DNA of 27,650 nt from the NCBI GenBank assembly GCA_045616945.1, contig JAZLHR010000010.1, positions 1 to 27,650 of the forward strand. Reading direction: 5' to 3'. Both the position numbers and the translations under genes were made by a program. Origin of the DNA: UBA6987 sp045616945. GTDB lineage: Bacteria; Bacillota; Clostridia; Lachnospirales; Lachnospiraceae. The notes under the pieces are model-generated. The model was not told where the DNA came from. It saw only the letters and a program-made list of their open reading frames with translations, and searched no databases. Position 1 is the stretch's first letter. The number at the start of each line of letters is the position of its first letter. Shown here in pieces: positions 1 through 8,191 of this stretch.

Positions 1-236
1 GTTGATAACTGTTTTTTGAAAGCGCCCTGCCGGGAGCCTTGTTAAGGTTACCCTTTGGCCACCGATGAAAAGGAAGAAAAATCAGCCAGGATTTTTATGA
101 ATTGGGGCTTGATTTTTCATAGCTGGTCTCCTGCTCCGCCGGAGCCTCTCCGGCACCGTCCCGCGTCTGCCGCGTCTGCATTTCTTCTTATCTGCTTCCG
201 CTTCCGAAACTGTGTCGGCATTCGTCTCACAGTATT
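1..236 (-). other. Non-coding 5' leader of a gene beyond the left edge
   Basis: No convincing gene lies here. If the promoter at 237-265 is real, this stretch is the first 230 or so bases of a minus-strand transcript leaving the window. Visible structure: a perfect 7-bp hairpin GCCGGAG/CTCCGGC (138-154), a 12-codon ORF at 120-82 (MKNQAPIHKNPG) with an AGGAG site 7 nt upstream, and a long hairpin AAAAATCAGCC/GGCTTGATTTTT (77-87 with 106-117, one bulged base) overlapping that ORF and followed by T-rich sequence on the minus strand. These could form a regulated leader, but I recognise no riboswitch class. Confidence 0.3.
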
Positions 237-265
237 ATTATACCACATTCCCCGCGAAAAATGCA
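237..265 (-). promoter_or_regulatory. Probable promoter reading leftwards out of the window
   Basis: On the minus strand a perfect TATAAT (242-237) is preceded by TGG, giving an extended -10 element. The region 17 bp upstream (TGCATT) is a poor -35, as is common with extended -10 promoters. It lies just past the terminator of the large operon, so it would start a new transcription unit beyond the left edge. Confidence 0.4.
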
Positions 266-287
266 TTGCAGATGATCTTCGGGCGCA

Positions 288-322
288 AAAAGGCCGGGAT
301 GGGGCCGCAGACTCATCCCGGC
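288..322 (-). terminator. Rho-independent terminator of the BCAA operon
   Basis: On the minus strand the 9-bp stem GCCGGGATG/CATCCCGGC (314-322 with 293-301, 12-nt loop) is followed by CTTTTT. A second hairpin, CTTCTC-type (about 335-358), sits between it and the stop codon at 381 but lacks a T-run. This is the only good terminator found downstream of the attenuator at 14,320, so it marks the likely end of the operon. Confidence 0.75.
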
Positions 323-380
323 GCAGAACACACTCTTCTCTTTTCGAAAAAGAGAAGCTGCTGAAAGCATGCCTTCGGGC

Positions 381-1418
381 TTACAGGCCCTTGGCGATGC
401 GCTCTTCGGCAAATCTCTGGGCGATAACGCCTTCGGGTTCGCCGGAAGCCTTGGATTCTTCCAGAATATCGTAAACCGTATTGAAGATGTTATGGACCTG
501 CTTCAATACATTTTCCTTGTTGTAGGTCGTGAAGGCTTCCTGACCGGCGTTGATGACACCGCCGCCGTTGATGATGAAGTCGGGCGCATAAGCGATGCCG
601 CGGGCCTTCAGCAGACGGCCGCATTCATCGTCCAGCAGCTGGTTGTTGGCGCAGCCGCCGACCGCACGGCACTTCAGCATGGGGATGGTCTCATAATTCA
701 GGGTAGCGCCCAGAGCGCAGGGAGCCAGAATATCGCACTCAGTAGCGTAGAAGTTTTCTTCCGCAACTTCCTTGGCACCCAGCTTCAGCATTTCTTCCAT
801 GTTGGCACGGTTGGAATGCGTGGAAACATACAGGTCCGCACCGGCTGCGGCCAGCTGCTTGGCCAGATCAAAGCCGACATGGCCCAGGCCCTGCAGAGCG
901 ATCTTGACGCCCTTCAGGCTGTCGGAACCGTTCAGGAACTTGGCGCAGGCACGGATACCGTCAAAGGTACCGATGGCGGTAAAAGGAGAAGGATCGCCGC
1001 TGACGGAAGCCCGGCCAACGACCTGCTGCGTCTTGTTCATGACCCAATCCATATCCTGGGTGGTGGTGTTGACGTCTTCAGCCGTGAAATAACGGCCGTT
1101 CAGTGATTCAACAGCTTCGCCGTAGGCTTCAAACAGCTCTCTCGTCTTCTTCTTCGGATCAGCAATGATAACGCCCTTGGCGCCGCCGAGGGGCAGACCT
1201 GCCGCAGCGTTCTTAAAGCTCATACCGCGGGACAGACGAAGCACATCAAACAGAGCGGCCTCCTCCGTGGCGTAAGGGTACAGACGGCAGCCGCCGACTG
1301 CAGGCCCCAGCTTCGTGCTGTGAAGACCGATGATGCATTTCAGTCCTGCCTTCTCATTGTTAAAGAAAGCAACTTCTTCATGTCCGTATTCACGGATCAG
1401 TTCCAGGGTAGTGCTCAT
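381..1418 (-). CDS. Leucine/branched-chain amino acid dehydrogenase family
   Basis: Interconverts a branched-chain 2-oxoacid plus ammonia and the amino acid, using NAD(P)H; cytoplasmic. The 345 residues match the Glu/Leu/Phe/Val dehydrogenase family along their length and resemble Bacillus leucine dehydrogenase: GLK near residue 25, LGPAVGG, the catalytic-lysine segment GLPLGGAKGV (about 72-81), TAEDV, and the Rossmann motif GLGHVG (about 175). Where NAD-dependent leucine dehydrogenases have an Asp after the second strand (TDIN), this protein has STHSNR, which suggests a changed cofactor preference, possibly NADP(H). AAAGGAG precedes the ATG. It is the last gene of the operon, 36 nt after the VOR gamma gene, so it probably performs the final amination (or the first deamination). 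Family is secure; exact substrate and cofactor are inferred. Confidence 0.88.
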   Translation of the reverse strand: MSTTLELIREYGHEEVAFFNNEKAGLKCIIGLHSTKLGPAVGGCRLYPYATEEAALFDVLRLSRGMSFKNAAAGLPLGGAKGVIIADPKKKTRELFEAYGEAVESLNGRYFTAEDVNTTTQDMDWVMNKTQQVVGRASVSGDPSPFTAIGTFDGIRACAKFLNGSDSLKGVKIALQGLGHVGFDLAKQLAAAGADLYVSTHSNRANMEEMLKLGAKEVAEENFYATECDILAPCALGATLNYETIPMLKCRAVGGCANNQLLDDECGRLLKARGIAYAPDFIINGGGVINAGQEAFTTYNKENVLKQVHNIFNTVYDILEESKASGEPEGVIAQRFAEERIAKGL

Positions 1419-1454
1419 GTTCGTTCTCCTTTATATGTTAGATTTGGATGGAAC

Positions 1455-1988
1455 TCAAAAATTGTAGCCGCATTCCAGAGCTTTCAGGTTCAGAGCCATC
1501 TTGTCCGCATGGCGGGCAGAAATGATCTTCTGAAGCGCAGCCTCCAGATTCTCGCGGTTCAGGGTGGGGCACTCGCGCAGCAGCTTGCCGGTCAGGATCA
1601 TATTGCCCAAACCGTCCGCCCCCATATCAACAGCCATCTGCGTGGCAGGCAGGTAGAATACCTTCACATCACTGCGCTTCACCTTGCGCTCAATCTGTGT
1701 AGAATCGACCAGGATGATCCCGCCGGGCACGACCTGGTCTTCAAACTTATCGAGAGAAGGAAGGTTCATAGCTACCAGCACATCCGGATCGGAAAAGATC
1801 GGGGAACCGATGGGTTCGTCGTCGCTGAGGGTCACGCTGCAGTTTGCCGTACCGCCGCGCATTTCGGGGCCGTAGGAAGGCAGCCAGCTTAAATACTTGT
1901 TCTCGAGCAGGCCCTTGTAGGCCAGGAATTTACCGGCAAACAGGATGCCCTGACCGCCGAAACCGGCGTAAAAGATTTTGGTCGTCAT
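1455..1988 (-). CDS. 2-oxoacid:ferredoxin oxidoreductase gamma subunit
   Basis: Gamma subunit of a four-subunit 2-oxoacid:ferredoxin oxidoreductase. The 177 residues begin with the family signature FYAGFGGQGILFAGK (residues 6-20) and contain LPSYGPEMRGGTANC (about 37-51), both typical of PorG/VorG/KorC proteins. The start overlaps the stop of the beta gene as ATGA, with AGGAGG 7 nt upstream, so translation is probably coupled. The adjoining alpha, beta and ferredoxin genes complete the usual complex. Specificity for branched 2-oxoacids is taken from the VorB-like alpha subunit and from the neighbouring leucine-dehydrogenase-family gene. Confidence 0.9.
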   Translation of the reverse strand: MTTKIFYAGFGGQGILFAGKFLAYKGLLENKYLSWLPSYGPEMRGGTANCSVTLSDDEPIGSPIFSDPDVLVAMNLPSLDKFEDQVVPGGIILVDSTQIERKVKRSDVKVFYLPATQMAVDMGADGLGNMILTGKLLRECPTLNRENLEAALQKIISARHADKMALNLKALECGYNF

Positions 1989-2743
1989 TTTTTTGCCTCC
2001 TGCTCAGCGCTTCTGTCCTTATAGACTCCCAGCGGATAATACGGCAGCATATCGGTGTCGATCCACTTCAGGGCCTTTTCCGGCGTCATGCCCCAGTTGG
2101 TAGGGCAGGCAGAAACCACTTCGATCAGAGAAAAGCCCTTGCCCTCCTGCTGATTGCGGAAGGCCTTTTCGATAGCCTGTCCGGCCTTCCGAACATTTGC
2201 CACGCTGTTCACGGTCACACGTTCGATATATTCCGGTCCCTTCAGGGTCGAAAGCATCTCGCAGATACCGATGGGCCAGCCGCAATGCTTCACGTCACGC
2301 CCGTAAGGGGAAGTCTGGGTGATCTGCCCCGGCAGCGTAGTGGGAGCCATCTGCCCGCCGGTCATCCCGTAAATGGCATTGTTGACGAAAATAACGGTGA
2401 TATTCTCGTTGCGGGCAGCCGCGTGAACGGTCTCAGCCATACCGATGGAGGCCAGGTCACCGTCACCCTGATAGGTGAAGATGATGCGGGAAGGATCGGA
2501 ACGCTTCAGGCCCGTTGCAACAGCCGGTGCACGGCCGTGGGCAGCCTCTATCATATCGCAGGCAAAGTACTCGTCGGCCATAACAGCGCAGCCTACCGGG
2601 CACACGCCGATGGTCTCGCCTTCGATCCCCAGCTTATCAATAGCTTCCGCGACCAGACGGTGGATGATACCATGGGTGCAGCCGGGGCAGTAGTGAAATT
2701 CTTTCTGCGTCAGACTATGCGGTCTTTCAAACGTAGCAGCCAT
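1985..2743 (-). CDS. 2-oxoacid:ferredoxin oxidoreductase beta subunit (TPP-binding)
   Basis: Catalytic thiamine-diphosphate subunit of the VOR-type complex, which reversibly converts a branched-chain 2-oxoacid plus CoA into acyl-CoA, CO2 and reduced ferredoxin. The 252 residues show the N-terminal cluster-ligand motif CPGCTHG (about 19-25), VGCAV, the TPP motif beginning GDGDLASIG with NNAIYGMTGGQMAPTT downstream, and a C-terminal segment typical of the family. The ATG overlaps the alpha-subunit stop (TGATG), with a GGAGG site just upstream. The fourth possible cluster ligand is not obvious by eye. Family assignment is firm; preference for isobutyryl-, isovaleryl- and 2-methylbutyryl-CoA is inferred from context. 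Confidence 0.92.
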   Translation of the reverse strand: MAATFERPHSLTQKEFHYCPGCTHGIIHRLVAEAIDKLGIEGETIGVCPVGCAVMADEYFACDMIEAAHGRAPAVATGLKRSDPSRIIFTYQGDGDLASIGMAETVHAAARNENITVIFVNNAIYGMTGGQMAPTTLPGQITQTSPYGRDVKHCGWPIGICEMLSTLKGPEYIERVTVNSVANVRKAGQAIEKAFRNQQEGKGFSLIEVVSACPTNWGMTPEKALKWIDTDMLPYYPLGVYKDRSAEQEAKK

Positions 2744-3804
2744 CAGAATTCTCCTCCCGTCATCTTACGAACTTTTTCGATAATCATTTCGGAGCTCGGG
2801 ATCATGCCGCCGGCACGGTTGCACAGCGCAACGGGTCTCCGGCACTCCTCCGCCAGGCGGATATCGTCGATCATCTGGCCCATGGAAAGCTCCACGGACA
2901 GGAAAGCCTTCACCTGCGCGGCTGCCTCACGGATCGCCTTCTTCGGGAACGGCCAAAGCATGATCGGACGGATCAGACCGACCTTGATGCCCTCCCGGCG
3001 CAGTACGGCGATCGCATTCTTCGCCACGCGGGATGCGATACCGAAAGCTACGATGGCATATTCGGCATCTTCCATCCGGTACAGTTCACAGCTCTGTTCC
3101 TGCTCTTCTACCAGATGATACTTTTCATAGCGCTCAAAGTTCTGACGTTCTAGTTCCTCGGTATCCAGTACCAGCGTATTGATACGGTTATGTGCGCGCT
3201 TCATGCCGGTGCCGGTAAGGGCCCAGGGCTTTTCGATGAATTCCGTTTTCTCCGGAGGAAGTTCCACCGGTTCCATCATCTGACCGATCGTGCCGTCCGC
3301 CAGCAGCATCGCGGGGATACGGTACTTTTCGGACATATCGAAGGCACGGTAAGTCAGATCGGCCATTTCCTGTACGGAAGCCGGAGAAAAGACCAGCAGA
3401 TGATAATCGCCGTGTCCGCCGCCCTTGCAGGCCTGATTATAGTCTGCCTGAGAAGGCTGGATACCGCCGAGGCCGGGGCCGCCGCGTTCCACGTTCACGA
3501 CCAGGCAGGGCAGGTCCGCCGCCGCCAGATACGAAATACCTTCCTGTTTCAGAGAAATGCCGGGCGTGGAGCTGCTCGTCATGGCACGGCGGCCGGTCGA
3601 GGCGGCACCGTAAACCATGTTGATAGCTGCCAGTTCGCTCTCTGCCTGCAGGAAACAGCCGCCGATCTTCGGCATCTTCTTGGCCATATAGGCTGCCAGT
3701 TCCGTCTGAGGTGTAATAGGATACCCAAAATAATGCATACAACCCGCCCGAATGGCGGCTTCGGCAATCGCTTCATTGCCCTTCATCAATACTTTTTCAG
3801 CCAT
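2743..3804 (-). CDS. vorB: 2-oxoisovalerate:ferredoxin oxidoreductase alpha subunit VorB
   Basis: Alpha subunit of the branched-chain 2-oxoacid oxidoreductase, containing the pyrimidine-binding and C-terminal transketolase-like domains. The 353 residues start with the usual KGNEAIAEAAIRAGC, then FGYPITPQTEL (about 26-36), SSTPGISLKQEG and NVERGGPGLGGIQPSQADY (about 104-122), a set characteristic of VorB-type subunits. Length is normal for the family. The start follows an AAAGGTAGG site and lies 7 nt after the ferredoxin stop. Gene order ferredoxin, alpha, beta, gamma matches known vor clusters. Direction cannot be read from the protein itself; BCAA attenuation upstream argues for reductive carboxylation (acyl-CoA to 2-oxoacid). 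Confidence 0.9.
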   Translation of the reverse strand: MAEKVLMKGNEAIAEAAIRAGCMHYFGYPITPQTELAAYMAKKMPKIGGCFLQAESELAAINMVYGAASTGRRAMTSSSTPGISLKQEGISYLAAADLPCLVVNVERGGPGLGGIQPSQADYNQACKGGGHGDYHLLVFSPASVQEMADLTYRAFDMSEKYRIPAMLLADGTIGQMMEPVELPPEKTEFIEKPWALTGTGMKRAHNRINTLVLDTEELERQNFERYEKYHLVEEQEQSCELYRMEDAEYAIVAFGIASRVAKNAIAVLRREGIKVGLIRPIMLWPFPKKAIREAAAQVKAFLSVELSMGQMIDDIRLAEECRRPVALCNRAGGMIPSSEMIIEKVRKMTGGEF

Positions 3805-3811
3805 GATCAGC

Positions 3812-4018
3812 CTACCTTTCTACCCGAATAACGCAGTCGGGGCACATCATTGCGCAGGAAGCGCAGCCCACACAGGCTTCGGGATTTGTAATGACGGCCG
3901 GCCAATACCCTTTTTTGTTCAGAGCTTCGCCGGAGATCGCAAGCAGATGCTTGGGACAGGCTGACACGCATAGGCCGCAGCCTTTGCATCGATCTGTGTC
4001 AAATGTGATTTTTGCCAT
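3812..4018 (-). CDS. 2[4Fe-4S] ferredoxin-type delta subunit of the VOR
   Basis: Small electron-transfer subunit of 68 residues with two complete 4Fe-4S motifs: CKGCGLCVSACP (about 11-22) and CVGCASCAMMCP (about 49-60). It should pass electrons between the TPP subunit and free ferredoxin. It opens the vor cluster and has a GGAGG site in front of its ATG. The spacing of only 7 nt to vorB supports a dedicated subunit rather than a free ferredoxin. Confidence 0.92.
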   Translation of the reverse strand: MAKITFDTDRCKGCGLCVSACPKHLLAISGEALNKKGYWPAVITNPEACVGCASCAMMCPDCVIRVER

Positions 4019-4029
4019 TTCTTCCTCCT

Positions 4030-4695
4030 CTACAGTTCCGTCGGACGCTTCTGCAGCGTCAAACCGAATAGATTATGCTCTCCTTGCTCCCGGAGGGCCG
4101 GCAGCAGGCTCTCTTCCGCAGCGGTAAAGCACAGCGGCAGGCCTGCCAGACGCCCGAGTTCCAGCGCCTTATCCCGACCGGCCAGCACCATTTCCGTGCC
4201 GGTTTCCGGGCCCAGGTTAGTATTGTTCACAATGCCGGTGAAAGGGATCCCGGCGACGGCTTCGATCTCACGCATCGCCTCCAATGCCTCTTCCGGCTGC
4301 CGCGTCAGCGGCCTCAAAAAATTCACCACGAAATAATTTTCGTAATTTTTTTCCTCCAGGATACCGTCCCGGTAGCGGCCAAGCGCATAGGCCCCGCGGT
4401 CATCGCCGCCGAGGTCCAGCACCGCATAACGGCTGTGATCCTCGATCAGGCTGTAAGCCTCCGGCGGAAGCGCCGGGAGGTCCACATTGCTGCCTGCGAA
4501 GGGAAGGGCGATCACCCGCACTCCCGCGGCTTCCAGTTCCTCACAGCTGTCCTTGCTTCGGAAATAGGGATTCACGATGTCCAGGTCAGCCAGCGTTACC
4601 GGCAGATGCAGACGGCTCAGATACAAAGCCCAGTTCACAGCCAGGTTCGTCTTTCCGCTGCCGTAATGTCCCGCAAACAGATGCAGTCTCTTCAT
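4030..4695 (-). CDS. P-loop NTPase of the MinD/CobQ-like class, role unknown
   Basis: A 221-residue ATP- or GTP-binding protein. It starts with a Walker A motif GHYGSGKTN (about 9-17), then LADLDIVNPYFRSKD (about 35-49) and DLGGDDRG (about 94-101), resembling SIMIBI-class (MinD, ParA, Mrp) nucleotide switches. It has no CXXC scaffold pair as in Mrp/ApbC cluster carriers and no membrane helix. Its ATG overlaps the nifJ stop (ATGA) and it lies 11 nt before the ferredoxin gene, so it is made together with two iron-sulfur 2-oxoacid oxidoreductases. A maturation or activation role for these enzymes is a guess from position only. Confidence 0.75.
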   Translation of the reverse strand: MKRLHLFAGHYGSGKTNLAVNWALYLSRLHLPVTLADLDIVNPYFRSKDSCEELEAAGVRVIALPFAGSNVDLPALPPEAYSLIEDHSRYAVLDLGGDDRGAYALGRYRDGILEEKNYENYFVVNFLRPLTRQPEEALEAMREIEAVAGIPFTGIVNNTNLGPETGTEMVLAGRDKALELGRLAGLPLCFTAAEESLLPALREQGEHNLFGLTLQKRPTEL

Positions 4696-7600
4696 TCCGG
4701 ACTCCTGAATTTCCCGAAGCGCTCCTTCGCATCCTGTTCTGCCTGCGCGAAGAGCTTCTCCGCATTGTCGGGGAAACTGGTCTTCAGACTGCGGAAACGC
4801 AGTTCACCGTCCAGGAAGTCCGCAAACGGAAGCGTCGGTTCCTTGCTGTCCAGTACGACCTTGCCTGTACGCGGATTATAGTGATACAGAGGCCAGTAGC
4901 CGCTTTCCACGGCTCTGCGGCTTTCCTCCATCACGGAGGACATGCCCTTCACGATCCCGTGAGACTGGCAGGGCGTATAGGCGATGATCAGGGACGGACC
5001 GGGATAAGCTTCCGCTTCCTTCAGTACCCGGATCAGCTGTGCCGGATTGGCACCCATCGCCACCTGAGCCACGTAGATATTGCCGTAGCTCATCATGATC
5101 GCACCCAGGTCCTTCTTGCGTGTTTTCTTGCCGCTGGCCGCGAACTGCGCCACGGCGCCGAGCGGTGTAGCCTTGGAGGACTGTCCGCCGGTGTTGGAAT
5201 ATACCTCGGTGTCTATCACGAATACATTGATATTTTCGCCGGAAGCAAGCACGTGGTCCAGACCGCCGAAGCCGATATCATAGGCCCAGCCGTCACCGCC
5301 GTACATCCAGAAGCTCTTTTCGGCCAGCTGGTCCTTTGCTTCCAGGATCTCTCCGGCCAGATCGCCGCCCAGGCGTTCCAGCAGGGGGATCAGGCGGTCC
5401 GCTGCCTCGCGGGAAGCATCCGGATCGTCAAAGGCTGCGAGCCATGCCTGCGCCGCTTTCTCAGTTTCCGCATCCGTTCCGGCTGCCAGCAAAGCCTCCA
5501 CGCGGCCTTTTTCTTTCTGGCGCTGCTGCTTGGAGGACAGATACAGCCCCAGCATCAGTTCCGCGTTGTTTTCAAATAAGCTGTTGGTGTAAGCCGGGCC
5601 GAAGCCTCTGGCGTTGGTCGTATAAGGGATTCCGGGGATGGGAGAACCCCAGGCCTGGGAACAGCCGGTACCGTTTGCCCAGTAGACCCGGTCGCCGAAC
5701 AGCTGCGTCAGCAGCTTCGCATAAGGCGTCTCGCCGCAGCCGGCACAGGCCGCGGAGAATTCCAGAAGCGGCTGCCTGAACTGGCTTCCCTTGACCGTGT
5801 AGGGGTCGAATATGCTGCCCTTTGAGGAAAGGCCGAGACCGTATTCCCAGCTAGCATCCTTTTCCGCAGTAAATTCCGCCGGGACCATGGTGAGCGCGGC
5901 CCCTGCCTTCGGACACACGTGGACGCATGAGCTGCAGCCGGTGCAGTCACGGGAAGATACTTCCAGACGGAAGCGGTAGGCACCGGCGCCGGGACCCTTT
6001 GCCGGGACAGTGCGGAAGCCTTCGGGTGCCTGCGCAGCCTCTTCCTCGCTTACAAGATAAGGCCGCAGTACAGCGTGCGGGCAGACCAGTGAGCAAAGAT
6101 TGCACTGCAGGCACTGCTCCGGATCCCACGAAGGGATATTCACCGCGATCCCGCGCTTTTCGAAGGCGGTCAGACCGGGATCCATGATCCCGTCCTCATA
6201 GCCGCGGAAAGCACTTACGGGAAGGCTGTCGCCCCGCTGGGCGTTGATGGGAAGCAGGAACTGCTTCACCGCGTAAGGCAGGCTTTCATCACAGGTCTCC
6301 GGCACATCGGCAAGCTGCTTCCAGCTTTCCGGAACGGCGGCCGCACGGCAGCCATCCGCGCCGGCCCGCACTGCCTCCAGATTCATTTTCACGACGGCTT
6401 CGCCCTTGGCGGCATATTTGCGGCTCACGGCTTTTTCCAGAAGTTCCAGCGCCGCCTCACGGGGCATCAACTTTGCCAGGCAGAAGAAAGCTGCCTGAAG
6501 CACCACGTTGGTATGGCTTCCCAGCCCCAGCCGCTCCGCGATATGTGTCGCGTCGATCACATACAGACGGATGCCTTTTTCTGCGAGCAGCTTTTTGACC
6601 GTGACGGGCAGACGGCTTTCCAGTTCCGCATCGTCCCAGCTGCTGTTCAGGAGCAGGGCGCCGCCCGGCTTGATTTCCTGTACGATATCGTATTGGCTGA
6701 TAAAGGTCTGATTGTGGCAGGCGACGAAATCCGCCTGCTTTACGAAATAAGAACCGCGGATAGGGCTCCGCGAGAAACGCAGATGCGATTTGGTGGTGCC
6801 GAAGGATTTCTTCGCATCATATTCAAAATACGCCTGCGCGTACATATCGGCATATTCGCTGAGGATCTTCACAGTCTCGTGATTTGCGCCGACGGTACCG
6901 TCGCCGCCCAGTCCCCAGAACTTGCAGCTCACCGTATCCGCTGCGCCGGTATCGATCGGTGCCGGGAGCGGCAGGGAGCGGAAGGTCACATCGTCTTCGA
7001 TGCCGACCGTGAAATTCGTCCGCGGCGAATCTGCGGCCAGATTATCAAATACCGCCAGCATCTGTGCCGGATCCACATCCTTGGAGGAAAGGCCGTAGCG
7101 TCCGCCTACGACCCGGATATCCCGGCCTGCGCTCATGACCGCAGCACACACATCCTGATACAGAGGCTCGCCGCCGCTGCCCATTTCCTTGCAGCGGTCC
7201 AGCACCGCCAGCTTTTTCACGGTCGCCGGCAGGGCCTGCAGGAACATATCTCCCGCAAAAGGCCGATACAGTCTTACCTGCAGGAAGCCGACCTTGCGGC
7301 CGCGTGCATTCAGATAATCCACCGTTTCCTGCAATGTTCCGGATACGCTGCCCATGGCCGTGACGACCTCTTCGGCCTCCGGATCACCGTAATAGTCAAA
7401 AATATGATAGCTGCGCCCGGTCAGTGCGGACACCTGCTGCATATAGTCCTCCACGATCCCCGGCAGTGCGTCGTAAAACGGGTTGGACGCCTCACGCATC
7501 TGGAAATACACGTCTCCGTTGATGACCATATTCCGGATCATGGGATGTTCCGGATTGAGCGCACGGCTGCGGAACTGCGCCAGCGCCTCTTTATCCATCA

Positions 7601-8180
7601 GTTCCGCCAGCTGCTTCGTATCCGGCAGCTCGATGCGGGAAAGCTCATGGGAAGTGCGGAACCCGTCAAAGAAATGCATGAAAGGCACACGGCCCTTCAC
7701 CGCCGAAAGATGTGCCACAGCCGCCAGATCTGCGCATTCCTGCACACCGGCGGAACAAAGCTGGGCGATCCCTGAGGAACGGCAGGCCATTACGTCCGAA
7801 TGATCCCCGAAGATACTCATTCCGTGTGTTCCGACGGTCCTGGATGCTACATGAAGCACCGCCGGCAGATGCTCGCCCACGATACGGTACAGAGTGGGGA
7901 TCATCAGCATCAGTCCCTGACTGGAGGTAAAGGTCGCAGCCAGACTGCCTGCCTGCAGAGAACCGTGCAGTGTGCCTATGGCACCCGCCTCGGACTGCAT
8001 TTCCACCAGACGTACCTGCTGGCCGAACATATTGGTTCTTCCCTTGGCGCTCCAGACATCCGTCATCGTTGCCATCGGAGAAGATGGGGTAATCGGGTAG
8101 ATTGCCGCTATCTCAGTGAATTCATAGGCCGTCCTTGCGGTGGCCTCATTGCCATCAACAATAGCGTACTGTTTTGTCAT
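4692..8180 (-). CDS. nifJ: Pyruvate:ferredoxin (flavodoxin) oxidoreductase, single-chain
   Basis: Homodimeric PFOR of 1162 residues, the normal length, interconverting pyruvate plus CoA with acetyl-CoA, CO2 and reduced ferredoxin. Domains in order: N-terminal TPP pyrimidine domain with YPITPSSPM (about 28-36), transketolase C-terminal domain, gamma-like domain, ferredoxin domain with CLQCNLCSLVCP (about 688) and CTGCSSCVHVCP (about 748), proximal-cluster motif CAGCGE (about 813), and TPP motif GDGWAYDIGFGG (about 965) with SNTGGQSSKATP. AAAGGGGG precedes the ATG. Unusually, it sits inside a BCAA-attenuated operon, next to a separate VOR. It could make pyruvate from acetyl-CoA, generate reduced ferredoxin for the VOR, or act on another 2-oxoacid. 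Confidence 0.96.
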   Translation of the reverse strand: MTKQYAIVDGNEATARTAYEFTEIAAIYPITPSSPMATMTDVWSAKGRTNMFGQQVRLVEMQSEAGAIGTLHGSLQAGSLAATFTSSQGLMLMIPTLYRIVGEHLPAVLHVASRTVGTHGMSIFGDHSDVMACRSSGIAQLCSAGVQECADLAAVAHLSAVKGRVPFMHFFDGFRTSHELSRIELPDTKQLAELMDKEALAQFRSRALNPEHPMIRNMVINGDVYFQMREASNPFYDALPGIVEDYMQQVSALTGRSYHIFDYYGDPEAEEVVTAMGSVSGTLQETVDYLNARGRKVGFLQVRLYRPFAGDMFLQALPATVKKLAVLDRCKEMGSGGEPLYQDVCAAVMSAGRDIRVVGGRYGLSSKDVDPAQMLAVFDNLAADSPRTNFTVGIEDDVTFRSLPLPAPIDTGAADTVSCKFWGLGGDGTVGANHETVKILSEYADMYAQAYFEYDAKKSFGTTKSHLRFSRSPIRGSYFVKQADFVACHNQTFISQYDIVQEIKPGGALLLNSSWDDAELESRLPVTVKKLLAEKGIRLYVIDATHIAERLGLGSHTNVVLQAAFFCLAKLMPREAALELLEKAVSRKYAAKGEAVVKMNLEAVRAGADGCRAAAVPESWKQLADVPETCDESLPYAVKQFLLPINAQRGDSLPVSAFRGYEDGIMDPGLTAFEKRGIAVNIPSWDPEQCLQCNLCSLVCPHAVLRPYLVSEEEAAQAPEGFRTVPAKGPGAGAYRFRLEVSSRDCTGCSSCVHVCPKAGAALTMVPAEFTAEKDASWEYGLGLSSKGSIFDPYTVKGSQFRQPLLEFSAACAGCGETPYAKLLTQLFGDRVYWANGTGCSQAWGSPIPGIPYTTNARGFGPAYTNSLFENNAELMLGLYLSSKQQRQKEKGRVEALLAAGTDAETEKAAQAWLAAFDDPDASREAADRLIPLLERLGGDLAGEILEAKDQLAEKSFWMYGGDGWAYDIGFGGLDHVLASGENINVFVIDTEVYSNTGGQSSKATPLGAVAQFAASGKKTRKKDLGAIMMSYGNIYVAQVAMGANPAQLIRVLKEAEAYPGPSLIIAYTPCQSHGIVKGMSSVMEESRRAVESGYWPLYHYNPRTGKVVLDSKEPTLPFADFLDGELRFRSLKTSFPDNAEKLFAQAEQDAKERFGKFRSPE

Positions 8181-8191
8181 TTTTCCCCCTT

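Noticed and set aside
82..120. 12-codon ORF as an amino-acid attenuation leader peptide
   Set aside because: Its composition (MKNQAPIHKNPG) shows no enrichment for one amino acid, and the downstream gene is not visible. It is kept only as part of the leader description.
162..179. Short direct repeat GCGTCTGCC/GCGTCTGCA
   Set aside because: Two imperfect 9-bp copies only, with no further structure; likely chance in GC-rich sequence.
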